Below are positions 1 through 10,468 of a stretch of DNA of 64,000 bases, piece by piece. How positions within the stretch are numbered: the stretch's first letter is position 1; the number at the start of each line of letters is the position of its first letter. Made by a program: the position numbers and the translations under genes. The notes beneath the pieces are model-generated. The model worked only from the letters and a program-made list of their open reading frames with translations. It searched no databases and was not told where the DNA came from. This DNA is from Ilyonectria destructans (taxonomy: Eukaryota > Ascomycota > Sordariomycetes > Hypocreales > Nectriaceae), in contig JAHEWK010000019.1 of the NCBI GenBank assembly GCA_020740775.1, forward strand, positions 62,001-126,000. Direction: 5' to 3'.

Positions 1-759
1 TACCTTACGCATCAGGCACCCGCCCTCGCCACCTCTAAATACATAACCGTCGAGATATACCTACCCATATGAAGATCCAAAGCCATTGTTATAAACCACC
101 ACGCTAGTAGCCACAACTTGGGAATCATCTATATCCTCCCTCCAAGCTCTAGGGTCTATCCGCACCCAATAACGTCACAAAGGCCACGATTACCTTCGGA
201 ACTTATCTCATCCTCCACCTCTGGACCCCAAGACACAGTATAAGTCTATGTGGAATGGATATGTGCTCGGAATGCTCAGGTTACTCAGGATGCAGCAAGA
301 TCACTACTATCACTTTCGGAGGGTCGCTCTACAGAAGACTCAACCAGGATATCAAAAACTTCATCATGAGTGATGGGCAATAAGGTTCTGTCCGACTGGG
401 ATAGCATCATGACGGGCCATCCGCAACAAGCTCCGCATTCTTTGGGGTTATCAGTAGTTATGATAGGTAAGAATATGTAAATGGGAAAAAGGGATGGTGA
501 GGACGAGGTGGAATAGCGCGGCGGCCGGCTCTTTATACTCGCTTGGACAAGGGGTCGGGTTCAGGCAAACATTCCTACGCCCTGCACCGCCTCCCTCTCA
601 CCTAGCCATCTAACAAGACGTCGGGGTGAACATTGACCAGTTGATTCTTTCAGGGGGTCGCCTGGTTGGTGAGGCTCGGAGCTACCGGGCAACCAAGGGC
701 GGAGTTGACACAGGGGCCACCTCACCGGCCACTATGATCAGGGGAAACTTGCCTCCTTG
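1..759. other. Intergenic DNA, no gene recognised
   Basis: I find no open frame with recognisable protein character on either strand in this stretch. Base composition is balanced, unlike the AT-rich blocks further right. The last part is probably the promoter region of the small candidate gene that starts at 837. Confidence 0.4.
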
Positions 760-767
760 TATATAAG
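760..767 (+). promoter_or_regulatory. TATA-like box before the small gene at 837
   Basis: The string TATATAAG lies 70 bp upstream of the ATG at 837, a plausible distance for a fungal TATA element with a short leader. It supports transcription to the right but is weak evidence alone. Confidence 0.4.
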
Positions 768-836
768 TGTCTTCATCTACAACGCAGCCCTTTCACGAGC
801 AGTCTGATCAGCGACTTTTCAATTCTTGAATTCAAC

Positions 837-1049
837 ATGGAGCCCACTGGATTCCAGCTCAACGGAGGCGATCATGAATTTTTAATCGAATATCTGAACG
901 CCAAGGGTGAAACCACGAGAGAGTTTGCTATGTTCATGCCTCATAAGAGCGGGTGTCTGATCTGTCCCGCGCAGGTACATCAATCCAACTCGTATTTATG
1001 ATTTCGTACTGACAGGAGGCAGGTTCGGATTATAGAAATCAAGGGATAA
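837..1049 (+). CDS. Possible small two-exon hypothetical protein
   Basis: I do not recognise this family. The ATG at 837 opens a 46-codon frame that ends in phase at a GTACAT donor (975). A CTGAC branch-like signal near 1008 is followed by acceptors at 1015 or 1022. Using 1022 gives exons 837-974 and 1023-1049 and a 54-residue protein; using 1015 gives about 68 residues ending at 1084. The peptide is hydrophilic, with no signal peptide or membrane segment, and has two cysteines near its end (SGCLIC). A TATA-like box lies 70 bp upstream. It is too short for the open frame alone to be convincing; the case rests on promoter plus intron signals. Confidence 0.3.
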
Positions 1050-1356
1050 TATCGTGGATTTCTCGAAGGAGACATCAAAGCTGACTGCATCAACTGGGGC
1101 CTTCAATTGCCTCACAAAATTTTGGTTTATCAGTGCTTGCATCTACTTGACGGGGGATCTGGAGGTCACGAGGACTAAAGGGCAATAAATAAACTGTAAA
1201 TGCATTTATAACAAGTTTGTAGAAAGAACCAAAGCCCATTGTCCTATCAATTACTATACTAAGTAGTCACCTTCACGTCATTCCGATGCCAGGCTAGACT
1301 TGAATATCGATGCCAAGGGTTCTTTCCCCATTGCACGAGCAATCTGTTCGAAGGTC

Positions 1357-1890
1357 CAGCTATCTTCCAGGTAGCTGGAGAGCGTAAACAACCGGCGTAG
1401 CTCCATCAATATCCTGCTCATTCGGATTGGCCCTAAACTTAGTCACCAGTCGGGTGATGATATTGCCAAGGCCACTTCTCGCTGCAGCATGAAGACAGCG
1501 GCTGCATGCACCTGGCTGAGCTCCTCGATCCAATAGTAGTGTTGCTGTTTTGGCGTGTCCAAATAATAGAGCCATGAAGAGTGCAGTGACACTGCTTTCC
1601 ACGGGCTGCTCATCGATATCCGAGAAATTCAGCAAGATGGATATAACACCATCGCGGCCTTCAACCGCAGCCAGTACCAAGGGTGTGACACTCGAGTGGA
1701 TTTTGTCTTTTGGTCGATATATGGGATCACCCCTAGGCGTTCGTCCAAAGTCATCCAGGAGGAAGGTCCCAAAGGGTAATGCGATGTCCGTTTCTTCTTT
1801 AATGCCGTCCTGTATTTCCTTAACAAGCCGGGAACTTTCAAACCATGGATGTGCATCAGAGCCCCCATTGTCTTGTTTCAGGAAGCCCTG
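1357..1890 (-). pseudogene. Ankyrin-repeat protein remnant
   Basis: On the minus strand 1890 to 1360 is open without an ATG in its first part. It translates to about three ankyrin-type repeats: a TPLVLAAVEGRDG motif, a TALFMALLFGHAKTATLLLD motif and an LHAAARSGLGNII motif. The segment before them (HPWFESSRLVKEIQDGIKEE) resembles the inter-repeat helix of fungal F-box/ankyrin proteins. Just upstream (1890-2020) protein-like sequence continues in another frame (IDRNGSIKKFNTLLETFAD), so the gene seems frameshifted there unless an unrecognised intron joins the pieces. No F-box or start codon is visible and a poly-C run lies just beyond. I read it as the 3' part of a decayed ankyrin gene. The family assignment is solid; the state of the gene is inferred. 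Confidence 0.65.
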
Positions 1891-2037
1891 TCAGCAAATG
1901 TCTCAAGCAGTGTATTAAATTTCTTGATGGATCCGTTACGGTCAATTCGATCAAATGATAGGGATCGATACAGTGATGATGATGTTGATGATTCCTTGTC
2001 CTCGTCATCCGGACCGGCCGGAAGAGGGGTTATCATA

Positions 2038-2055
2038 CCCCCCCCCCCCCCCCCC
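2038..2055 (+). repeat. Poly-C tract (18 C)
   Basis: An uninterrupted run of 18 cytosines. Such runs are unstable and error-prone in sequencing, so the exact length is uncertain. Confidence 0.9.
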
Positions 2056-2251
2056 TTCTGACTAAGGTGTTGGATACGCGGTGTGTCTTTAGTGAAGATT
2101 CGGGATAGCCAGATAAATGTAGATCAATTCTTGATGATATGTTTGGTTGTTCTTGTTCTTCTTTTTCTCGTTGACTCCCATCTCCATATTCCTCCAGAGT
2201 GGGGTTTTATCGTCATCTTCAGTCATAGATGCAGATATCCCAGTATTCTGA

Positions 2252-2788
2252 TACCTGAATAGCCTCCTTGATGCAATACACAGCCACAATAAAAAACACA
2301 ATTGCCTCTACGAAGTCCGCGCATCTGGCGCTTCAAGAGCCGTGGCCGCAAGGTTGCAAATAGCCGATCTGGAGCTCGAAAATCATCAGCTGCACGAGCT
2401 CTTCCACTTGCTACGTACACTATCTAACGCCGACGCGCACGCCGCCTTCCGCCAGATCCGCTTGACTGCCGATCCTGTATCTGCTCTACGGTTCATAAGA
2501 GAAGCGGCATTACTGGCCGTCAGTCCGAGCCAGTGCCCGGAGCCTGATGCAGGGGACCCAAGGCTGGATGCACTTGACCGAGATGCTTGACTTGAGAGTG
2601 CTTTCAAGGTCAAAGCCTACCATTGGACTCTGGTTGCTGGTGATGGGATCGTATCCGAGCTGATCTCATCATTCTTTACGTGGGACACCTCGTTTTTCTT
2701 CAATGCCACTGCGATCCACTTCTTTATTATTGCATTTCACGGAGAAAGACGTCACCGAATCCTGGTGACTAGGAAAGAAAAGCGATAG
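2252..2788 (+). pseudogene. Zn2Cys6 transcription factor remnant
   Basis: The frame starting after a stop at 2249 shows landmarks of a fungal binuclear-zinc regulator: a CLYEVRASGASRAVAARL stretch like the end of the zinc cluster and its linker, then a leucine-rich coiled coil (LELENHQLHELFHLLR). After an in-frame TGA at 2588-2590, the same frame resumes with HWTLVAGDGIVSELISSFF and TWDTSFFF, which match the conserved 'W..VAGDG.VS.LIS.FF.WD..F' block of this family. The frame closes at 2788. The zinc cysteines upstream and the whole regulatory domain downstream are missing. With the internal stop this is a decayed fragment. The TGA could have arisen from CGA by a single transition, consistent with RIP-like change. 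Confidence 0.7.
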
Positions 2789-3315
2789 TAGTGGTAGAAA
2801 CATCAGGAAGATATGGCGCACGTCTATATACCAAAGCGAATTTGAGGCTCAACCCGAGCTACAGTACCATGCCGACATTTGTACATAGCAAGTATCTCTC
2901 ATAAGGGCATGGAGAGCAGAGGCAAGAATGTTTTTAGCGAGGCGGGTGCAGCCCAGCGCGTGGTACTCCACTTTTCCAGTTTGCTATTTGATTGTATGTT
3001 CGTTCGCTCGATTGCTCTGGGTGATTAGCAAGTTGGTTGATCTATGTTGCAGAGCACCGCAGTGCTTGTGCTTGTGCTGGACTTTCGCTAGTACTTACCC
3101 TGGAGAACTTACGCTACCTCACGCAGCCGAATGTACACTTGCAATGCAGCCGCCTGCGGGAGGCGGACTGCAGGACAACGAGGGGAATGGTGGCGTTAAT
3201 TCTGCCAAGTTATCTTCTAGAACCCCCCATCTCGTTCTGAATCATGCACGCCGACATCGTCGCATCGAACTGATCACTGCCCTCCATTGAAACCCTTGGA
3301 TTCCACAGCTCTAAC
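2789..3315. other. Intergenic DNA, no supported gene
   Basis: There is an open frame at 2928-3290, but its translation has no protein-family character and it overlaps nothing informative. The stretch probably contains the promoter of the gene at 3316. Confidence 0.4.
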
Positions 3316-3867
3316 ATGTCTCCTTCTAAGAAACCTGGCGTCCGCTTAGCGATTTACGAAAAGCTACTTCACAGGCTCTTCGAGGTCCTGATACTCGCGT
3401 CCTTCATAAAAAGGGTCCACGGCTCACACATCACGGCCAACCACGACCTCTCTACGACGGCCGGCGCCAGGCGGAGGTTTCTAAAGAACCTTACGTTTCT
3501 ATGCGACTACGACAAAGGAGGTCCGAGCACCACGGGAATTTGTGTTGAGGATCGGCATGATTGCTACGTGACCTGGCTCGCTTCGAACGAGGGGGTTTCC
3601 TCCGGGGTTATCACGTTTCTCGAGTCCGTACTAGACAACCTTCGCGCAGCACCAAGCGGAAAAGAGAGGCAGAGCCAAGAAACGTCTTTGTTGCAAATCG
3701 CAGCCACGTTCGCTCGGAATAGGGTCTTCAAAGAATGGAAGATACTCGTGAGATCAGCGATAAAATCGCTGGCTGTGCTGGACAAGGTGGGAGATCAAGG
3801 TGTGTGTGACCGGAAGCATATATTTATCAGACCAAGCCCACCCTGCCAGATTCAGCTTGGACCATAA
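3316..3867 (+). CDS. Conserved fungal hypothetical protein
   Basis: The frame encodes 183 residues starting at ATG 3316. The block around residues 45-95 (GARRRFLKNLTFLCDYDKGG, then ICVEDR and VTWLASNEG) resembles a group of ascomycete proteins of unknown function that I know only as 'hypothetical'. The middle (FLESVLDNL) is helical and amphipathic. There is no signal peptide or membrane segment. The last ~25 residues after LAVLDKVGDQ look unlike the rest, and a GTGTGT sequence there could be an intron donor, so the true 3' end may be spliced or the gene truncated before the following AT-rich patch. No function can be given. Confidence 0.55.
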   Translation: MSPSKKPGVRLAIYEKLLHRLFEVLILASFIKRVHGSHITANHDLSTTAGARRRFLKNLTFLCDYDKGGPSTTGICVEDRHDCYVTWLASNEGVSSGVITFLESVLDNLRAAPSGKERQSQETSLLQIAATFARNRVFKEWKILVRSAIKSLAVLDKVGDQGVCDRKHIFIRPSPPCQIQLGP

Positions 3868-4469
3868 GGTAGACATGAAAGGAAACATACGGCAACTATA
3901 GGGCAGCTAATAACTTCTTAATGCTATGTTATAGGTAATAGGCTTTGTATGGCCAGCCTATTAACTTTTAAGCGTCAAGTAGGCGGCGTGACACATGTGC
4001 GTCCACGGTGCAAAGGGCCACTCCAGGCAACGCTATCGACGATACGCCTCACTGCACCTAGCAACCACCTGATGCGCTTACCTGCAGGCAGGTGAGAGCA
4101 CAGCCCGGTAGCATCATCAGCCGCCTGATGATGTGGCGCAGTGCTATTGGTGGCACCCGCTCCAATAAAAAGGTGATTAACACTAAATCGCCATAAGAAT
4201 CGGTACCTCGAAATCGACGCAACTCCGAATCGGGCTAGCGTAGAAATGACGGCCATAGGTAATCGATTCTCCCTTTCTTCCCCACCCCCGAACAAGAATC
4301 TCCCTTCTTCAACTCCAACTCCACCTTGTGGGTTTTCCGGCCTCACCGGCACCTTTCTGCCCTGTGCGGCCCTCGCTCAACCCTTGTCGCCACCAGACAG
4401 GCTTGTTTTACTTACCCTGCACACCACAGTACAGCTTGTCGTCAACTTCACCTTTCAAGAGCGACAGCC
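3868..4469. other. Intergenic region upstream of the HET gene
   Basis: No gene recognised. It contains a perfect 9 bp inverted repeat (CATCATCAG / CTGATGATG, 4 bp loop) near 4113-4134. The right half is pyrimidine-rich (4262-4460), as is common just before fungal transcription starts, and probably holds the promoter and leader of the gene at 4470. Confidence 0.4.
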
Positions 4470-7400
4470 ATGCCGATCATCACAGACCCTCCATGCCCGC
4501 CGCCGCGCCGGCCAGAGATAGTCGATGAGTACCTCCACGACCTGGAGATGACGATCCAGGTCATGTGGGTCCCAGAAGAGCGGTTCAAGTCCCTCAAGGA
4601 GAGCCTTGGGGCCGTAGGTCCCATCATAGTTCGCTATATCAATGTGAGCCATTCTACAACAACTCACCCCTCGACGTGTTACTGACGCGCAGTCCAGAGA
4701 GAAAGGTTAAAGATCTTGGGGGAAATGACATGCCACGGGCTCGAGCGTCGCGTCGCCCTGTACGACTCGCACAGCACCTTCGAACAAGTCAACTCTCCGG
4801 AGCCTGGTCACCTGGGTTATGCCCGTGGAGAGGTAATCCAAGTCCTGCGGCACTGTAACGAGACTTGGGCCTTAGGCATGCTCGGAAACCGCAGACTTGG
4901 TCTTTTCCCCCTGGAGCACACGCGTGCCGACGTCCTCTCCGTCGCCTTTACTGGATACGAGGCAAAGAACGATACCGAGGTTTATGTCAAGAAGGGGCAG
5001 GTACTACCCACGCTGGAAACCGACGATCCCGCGAAGTATCAGGTCTATTCGCATATCCTATATGGGCTGGTCCCAAAGGAAATCTTCGCTCCCCTTCGGC
5101 CACTACCACGCCTTGAACAGGATCAGAACAGTGAACGATACTATGAGCATCGGCCACTAGCCCGGGGTCAGATCCGGCTGATATACATCACCCCAGAAAA
5201 TGTCCGGGATTTTGAAGAATCCGGCAAGCAGTCTCTCTTCATCACCCTCGAGCACGTATCCCTGGCCAAGGCGCCGTCCTACGCCGCCTTTTCCTACTGC
5301 TGGGGAGACAAAGACGACTTGACGCCCGTCTTTTGCGAAGGGAAACTTCTCTATGTGCCCAGCAGTCTCTGGCGAGCCCTGAGTTGGCACTTTCCCGGCG
5401 CTGGCGCCAGTATGTACGGCCAGATCGATGCCTCGAGGGCTATTCGCTCGAAGAATGGTGCCATCTTTTGGGCCGACTCTATCTGCATTAACCAGCGCAA
5501 TACTCTTGAGAAGAACCACCAGATCCCGCTCATGCAAAGCATCTACCAGAATGCACGGGAGGTCCTGGCGTATGTTGGAGAGGCCCCCAGCGGTTTTTTG
5601 GCCGGAGTTTGCATGGACATTCTCTCCGATGCTAGGCGCAGTACTCAACCCTCATCGTCGAGAAACAGACCTACGGATGAGACTCAGGACCTTGCTGGCA
5701 GGGTTGATTGGGATTCACTTCGCGGTTTCTTCTCCCAATCCCTTTTCAGACGTTCCTGGATCATCCAGGAGATCATTCTCTCAAAGGAAATCACATTCTC
5801 CTGCGGAAACATGCTCATCCTCATGAGCAAAATCCACGACTGCTGTCTTGCGTTGACAGAAAATGACATCAGACCCGTCAACTCCATCCTTGGCGACACC
5901 TACAGTCGACGGCAACAGAACCATTCCATTACAGCTGGTACCTACACCGCGCAGCATGAAAACCAAGACCCCTTCAACGAAAGCGTGCGACACATCTTGA
6001 CCCTATCCAGGTTCAAAGCGACGTGGGATCAGGGCGGCTTGCTCCCCTTCATCGAAGTTCTCCAATGCTTCCGCTCAACACACGCAAGCGACCTTCGCGA
6101 CAAGGTATACTCGCTCCTTAGCTTGGCTTCCGAGGAATATCGACGATCCATCATTCCCGACTACTCCGAGACCAACACCACAATCGACGTCTACGAGCAC
6201 CTCGCTCGCTGCGCTCTCCAATTCAAGGACCTCGATATGCTGCTCCCCAACGCCGGAATCTCTGAAAGACATCCCGAACTCGCCTCCTGGGCACCCGACT
6301 GGTCTTACGAGCCGAGAGAAGTCATCAACGGGTCACTGTTCTCGTGCTCCGGTCCCAGAAGCTACCACGGATCCGCCTACGTCTCTCCCTGGTCGCATCA
6401 CGATCGCCACAAGCTCATCATCGAAGGCGCCATCATCGACAAGATAGCTCACACTGGTCCAAGATGGCGTCCTAACACAGACTGTGAACTCCCCGACATC
6501 CCACTTGCCAAGGCATCCGGGAAAGCCATGGTGGCATTCTTCCTTGCGGATTCATTACAGCAAATGGTGGAGTATTCCCTGGACATGAATGCTCACGGCC
6601 CGTATGAGGATGGAGCCAGCATGAAGACAGCAATGTGGCAGACGCTGGTGTGCGGTATGATGCGCGGTGAGCACAGAGCCGTAGCGGCAGACGAGTTACA
6701 TTACGACGCCTTCATCGAGTGCCTCAACGATGCGTACAAGTCCGAACAACCCACTCTCTTCCGCGGCATCGGAGGACGCAAAGTCGACCCTGAGCCCAGC
6801 ACCAAGCAGCGAAGCGACGAAGAACTTGAGGACGTGCTGGAAAACCTCGCTCTGGATTTCGGCCTGGGTAGTCTCAGGACGGGCCAGAACCGCAAGACCG
6901 GTAACGCATCCGGCTCTGCCATCACACCCAAGGATGCAGCTGGCGCATCATCCTCAACCCCATCACGAGATACCCCACCCACTGACACCGACAACGGAAG
7001 AGGCAAAACCAAAGAAAAACCATCCCCCTTCCGAAAATCTCTCCTCAAACTCCCCGCCCGCGGAGCCCTCGACAAAATCACCTCCAAACTCCACCTCAGC
7101 AGTCCCAAGCCAAGCCAAGACGCCAAGGCCGCCCCCGAACCAACGTCAACAACAATCACACCTTCATCCTCCACCCCCACACCCTCAACCCAACTAAGAA
7201 CCCCCCAAAACCCAACCTCCCCCTCAGACATCAAGAAACGCAAAGAGGAACTCGAACAAAAAGCCCTCCCCTTCCTAAAATCCCTCCTCAAGGCCCAAGC
7301 CAGCCGCCGAACCTGTATCACCCAAAACGGATACCTCGCCTGCGTGCCAGACAGTTGTATCGAGGGAGACGAGATTGCCATATTCTTCGGTCGTACGCTG

Positions 7401-7571
7401 CCGTATATTGTCAGAAAAACAGGTGATCCGGATGAAAATGGCAAGGAGATGTATAGGCTTGTAGGACATGCTTATGTGCATGGGATTATGGACGGGGAGT
7501 TGGCGGAGGAGGGGGAGAATGGGGAGAGGGGGATTAGGGGGGTTGAAAAGGTTAGTTTGGGTGTTGTTTGA
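4470..7571 (+). CDS. SH3-domain plus HET-domain protein
   Basis: Exon 1 is 4470-4643; the intron 4644-4697 (GTGAGC donor, ACTGAC branch site) restores the frame; exon 2 runs to 7571, giving about 1015 residues. After a short leader, residues ~78-125 form an SH3 fold (ALYDSHSTFE, the GEVIQVLRHCNETWALGM strand pair, GLFPLEH). A HET domain follows around 190-350 with its hallmarks (YAAFSYCWGD, IFWADSICINQRN, REVLAYVGE, FRRSWIIQEI). A Ser/Pro/Thr/Lys-rich low-complexity linker fills about 740-870. The end (LVGHAYVHGIMDGE) is the usual C-terminal block of HET proteins. HET domains act in vegetative incompatibility and programmed cell death; an SH3 domain would bring protein partners. No frameshift is seen, so the gene appears functional. 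No allele name can be assigned. Confidence 0.9.
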
Positions 7572-7744
7572 TGGTGAAATGCGCCTTGAATGTTAAAGAT
7601 CTATATTAATTCAACACTAAGTCAGAAGATCAACCTTATCTGAATGAAACCTCTATTGTTGGAGACACCCCTTTTGCCGCCTTCTCGGCCGAGGTCTCTT
7701 TGGTTTTGCCGGACTTCGGGGTTCTTGGGTCCACCTTGCAATAG
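7572..7744. other. Short spacer downstream of the HET gene
   Basis: It probably contains the 3' untranslated region of the HET gene. Nothing else is recognised before the DUF3435-like frame. Confidence 0.35.
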
Positions 7745-8230
7745 CCCACTGTCCGCTCAGGGCTGCAGATCCCGCCGCATCGATCGCGCATGCTGACAGT
7801 GTGTAGAACCATATTCTTCTTCACCCCCACTAGGAAGCTCCTCTTCTGTGCGGTCTCCACGATCCTCGCCCTTGCCCTACATGACAACGCCTTCGATGCG
7901 CCGAGCTTGACAACTGCGTCAGCCATATTTGGATTGAGACCGCCATCCTTCAAGGACTGCATTCCGCTCCGCTGGAAGGCGGCCAAGTGGAAGATCCCGG
8001 TCTTCCGTCGGTATCGTGGTGCGACCCTCTCCGAGGATGAGGCCATGCTGTATTCCAAACTCCGAGACGACATCGGTGACCAGAGTCTCGACTCAGGACA
8101 CGAGAGACGATGGACGCCTAGGTTTGCCCGGAGAGGCGCCAGCAATGCTGCCAACGGTGCGTTCCCCCACCCTTTGTCACTATTTTGGAGCAGTGCTTTA
8201 AGTACATACTTTGGAGCGCTTCTTGGGTAA
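7745..8230 (+). pseudogene. DUF3435 (FluG-domain) tyrosine-recombinase fragment
   Basis: The frame from 7745 lacks a clear start and shows a run of DUF3435 landmarks: VCRTIFFFTPTRKLLFC, TILALALHDNAF, CIPLRWKAAKWKIPVFRR, and WTPRFARRGASNAANG. In this family these blocks cover the C-terminal catalytic half. The ARRGASNAANG block is the region of the conserved R..RR/N motif. Homology ends at a GTGCGT sequence (about 8158) that could be an intron donor; the following residues are unlike the family and no continuation (the usual RD.VM.H block) was found. The N-terminal half is also missing. DUF3435 proteins include the captain recombinases of Starship giant mobile elements as well as other members, so this may be a broken captain-like gene. 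A palindrome array follows directly. Confidence 0.65.
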
Positions 8231-8474
8231 TTACTGTACTTTAGTGGTTAAACATGACTGCCTATCATCTTATTCTTTAGGAGACCTGCACTTCTATTTT
8301 AGTTCTTTAACATGGTCCCAGACGGGCCCTGTTCTGGGTCCGATTGTTGTGTTATGTTCCCTGTTTTGGGCACGTGCCGGAGGCCTCAGCCTAGCCGGCT
8401 TGTGTGTTTAAACCAAGGAACCTGGGCTGTCACTGTTCCCGGGTCGTCTCGACGATATCGTGACAGGGCAATAA

Positions 8475-8890
8475 GTTGCTACTTAGTAGCTGGAAAGATG
8501 ACAGAAAAGAGGAGCAAGTGGTTGCTACTAGTAGCAGGGGACTGGCAAAAAAAGGGCAGACTGTTACTACAAGTAGCAGGAGAGGAGCAGAAAAGAGGGG
8601 CAAGGGATTGCTACTAGGTAGCTGGGAAAGGTTCACAAAAAGAGGGGCACGGAGGCTACTAGTAGCTGAGGGAAGTCCCCAGTCCACAAAAAGAGGGGCA
8701 CGAAGGTTACTAGTAGCTGGGGAAAGTGCTAAAGATGAGAAACAAGGAGGCTACTAGTAGCTGAGGAAAGTCCCATAGTGGCAGCTACTAGTAGCAGGAG
8801 AATGGCAGAAAAGAGGGGCAAGCGGTTGCTACTAGTAGCTGAGAAGATGACAGAAAGAGGGGCAAGTCTAGCTAGTAGCAACAGGAGACC
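8475..8890 (+). repeat. Array of ~10 CTACTAGTAGC palindromes
   Basis: About ten copies of a short palindrome centred on CTAGTAG (for example GCTACTAGTAGC, with variants such as GTTACTAGTAGC and CTACTTAGTAGC) are spaced roughly 25-55 bp apart. Most are separated by a purine-rich unit containing AAAAGAGGGGCA. It reads as an imperfect minisatellite in which the palindrome is better conserved than the spacer. No leader or cas genes exist and spacers are repetitive, so it is not CRISPR. Confidence 0.85.
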
Positions 8891-9185
8891 GGCCCCCTAC
8901 GGGACCCGCCAATGCCTTTCGGAACAAGCCTGAGAAGCAAGGCACTTGCCTTGTGAAGGCGTCCTTGCAGGTGTTGGAAGGGAAGGAGGAAAGACGAGAG
9001 CGTGACTGTGGGTGCCGGGCACTGGCTTTATAGGCGGTTGGGAGGCTCTGGGCGGGTGACTCTAGGCGCTGGTGGCGTCTGCGTGTGACCAGCTTTTGCT
9101 TTTTGAGACGCTACGCATAGGCACTGGCTTACAGCTAAGACCACGCGTTCGACAGCATTTGCAGTTTAACATCGTTTCCTGTCCT
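8879..9185 (+). repeat. Dispersed repeat, copy 1 (blocks A then B)
   Basis: Block A (8879-8960, starting ACAGGAGACCGG) and block B (about 9027-9178, starting GGCACTGGCTTTATAGG) each have a clearly similar counterpart at 13086-13345 on the opposite strand. Visible identity is roughly 80 percent. In this copy A precedes B with about 65 bp of unrelated sequence between them. Confidence 0.75.
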
Positions 9186-9246
9186 CAATCCTTTATCTTT
9201 TAGCCACCTAATTTATTCAGTACACCAGGATCCATCCAAGCCGTCA

Positions 9247-10140
9247 TCATCCGAGGAGATCCGTCATGCGCTCGAGCAGGAGGATCTGACGTCTCATTTC
9301 CTCAGTCGCAAGTTGATTGTCCCGCTCTGCAACATGAAACCGAAAATGATTTAGGCTTCTTTGCTGTAGGCTGGGTCTGAGGCGTCGCCCGGGCGCAAAG
9401 TAGACGGCGATCGTGTCTGGATCGCCGGGTTTCCCTAGAGTGACCCTGAGTTTGTTGACGCGAACCGCGTACGGTTGCATTGTGCTCGCCCTTTCAACTA
9501 ATCGCTGCATCGCCTCCACAATTGACCTTTTCTCACCTACTAAGTCCTGTAGCAAGGACCCGATAGGCAGATAGCTTGGTGGCTTCCTGGGGGTTGCAGA
9601 GCCCTTATTGGGCCTCGCGCGATGAAACGGGGCGGTGCCATCCCATACCATGGTCAAGAGTTGGATTGCTGCATCCTCCTGGTCGTCGATGCAGTAGCTC
9701 CAGGCTAAAGCCCTCGCCAGTGGCAGAAGTAGCTCTCCTAGCTCCTGTTCCGCGAAAATCGACCAGGACCGTCCTAAGGCCGCCTCAACATCGGCCCTGG
9801 GTATCAAGCAGCGACGAATTGCAAATTCTAGCTGCCAGAATATCTCCCCGATATTATTATCTCGTACTCTGCCGCATACGTTGGCGAAGATTGCGCGTAT
9901 GATCGCTTGACTATTGTCTTGGAACGATGTGTGGAACGATCGGCATGTTGCAGCGGCCGAGGCCAGAGTTTCAAAATCATGGAGACACCCGAAAATCATG
10001 GTCAAAATTTCGACGGGTAGATCGAGTATGGGACATTTGTCCTTCGCGACCGATGGCCTCGTCGGTGTTGGTCGTTGTCTCTTGTGGTGCAGTAGACGGT
10101 ACCCCGGCCGAAACGAAACGTCACTGTGTTGAGAAGGCAT
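9247..10140 (-). CDS. F-box protein
   Basis: An uninterrupted 297-residue frame. Residues ~37-75 form an F-box (CPILDLPVEILTMIFGCL, then the A..C+.F segment AAATCRSFHTSF), the part that binds Skp1 in SCF ubiquitin ligases. The rest is helical without recognisable WD or leucine-rich repeats, so the substrate is unknown. The C-terminal 40 residues (NQLATEEMRRQILLLERM) may form a short coiled coil. The start at 10140 gives a basic N-terminal tail before the F-box and is the only suitable ATG. The gene lies inside the inverted A/B repeat pair, beside the methyltransferase and in the same orientation, with ~330 bp between them. Confidence 0.8.
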   Translation of the reverse strand: MPSQHSDVSFRPGYRLLHHKRQRPTPTRPSVAKDKCPILDLPVEILTMIFGCLHDFETLASAAATCRSFHTSFQDNSQAIIRAIFANVCGRVRDNNIGEIFWQLEFAIRRCLIPRADVEAALGRSWSIFAEQELGELLLPLARALAWSYCIDDQEDAAIQLLTMVWDGTAPFHRARPNKGSATPRKPPSYLPIGSLLQDLVGEKRSIVEAMQRLVERASTMQPYAVRVNKLRVTLGKPGDPDTIAVYFAPGRRLRPSLQQRSLNHFRFHVAERDNQLATEEMRRQILLLERMTDLLG

Positions 10141-10468
10141 GGTGGGGAGAAGCTGGCTCGTACATTGCGAATATTAATGAGTTGGAGTTTAGGGAGCATG
10201 GGGGGCGAGAGGAGATAATCTAGGAAGGGACTGCTGCTCTTATAGTAGGGTCGCTGCACAGCCTCACTTATCGCCGTTTCGCGGTGACACGGCGATATGC
10301 TGATCCGAAGCCCTTCCTTCCCATCCCCACTCGACCTTGGGTGGTTGGTTCAGACAAACAAGAGGCACACAGGCGGGAGGCCTCAAAGTCGGCAGTGTCC
10401 CCTATCGTCCTCCGCACACCACTCTCTATTCCCCTCAGGCTTCAGGCTTCTTTCCATAAACCGAGCAA

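Noticed and set aside
2928..3290. 120-residue open frame
   Set aside because: No conserved motif, odd composition, and no promoter or splice signals; treated as chance.
6701..7444. 247-residue open frame on the minus strand
   Set aside because: It is antisense to the low-complexity end of the HET gene; its length comes from biased codon use there and it has no family character.
7636..8154. 172-residue minus-strand frame
   Set aside because: It lies antisense to the DUF3435 fragment, whose plus-strand translation carries clear family motifs.
8475..8890. Regular short repeats suggestive of CRISPR
   Set aside because: The spacers are themselves repetitive, spacing is irregular, and the organism is a fungus; it is a minisatellite.
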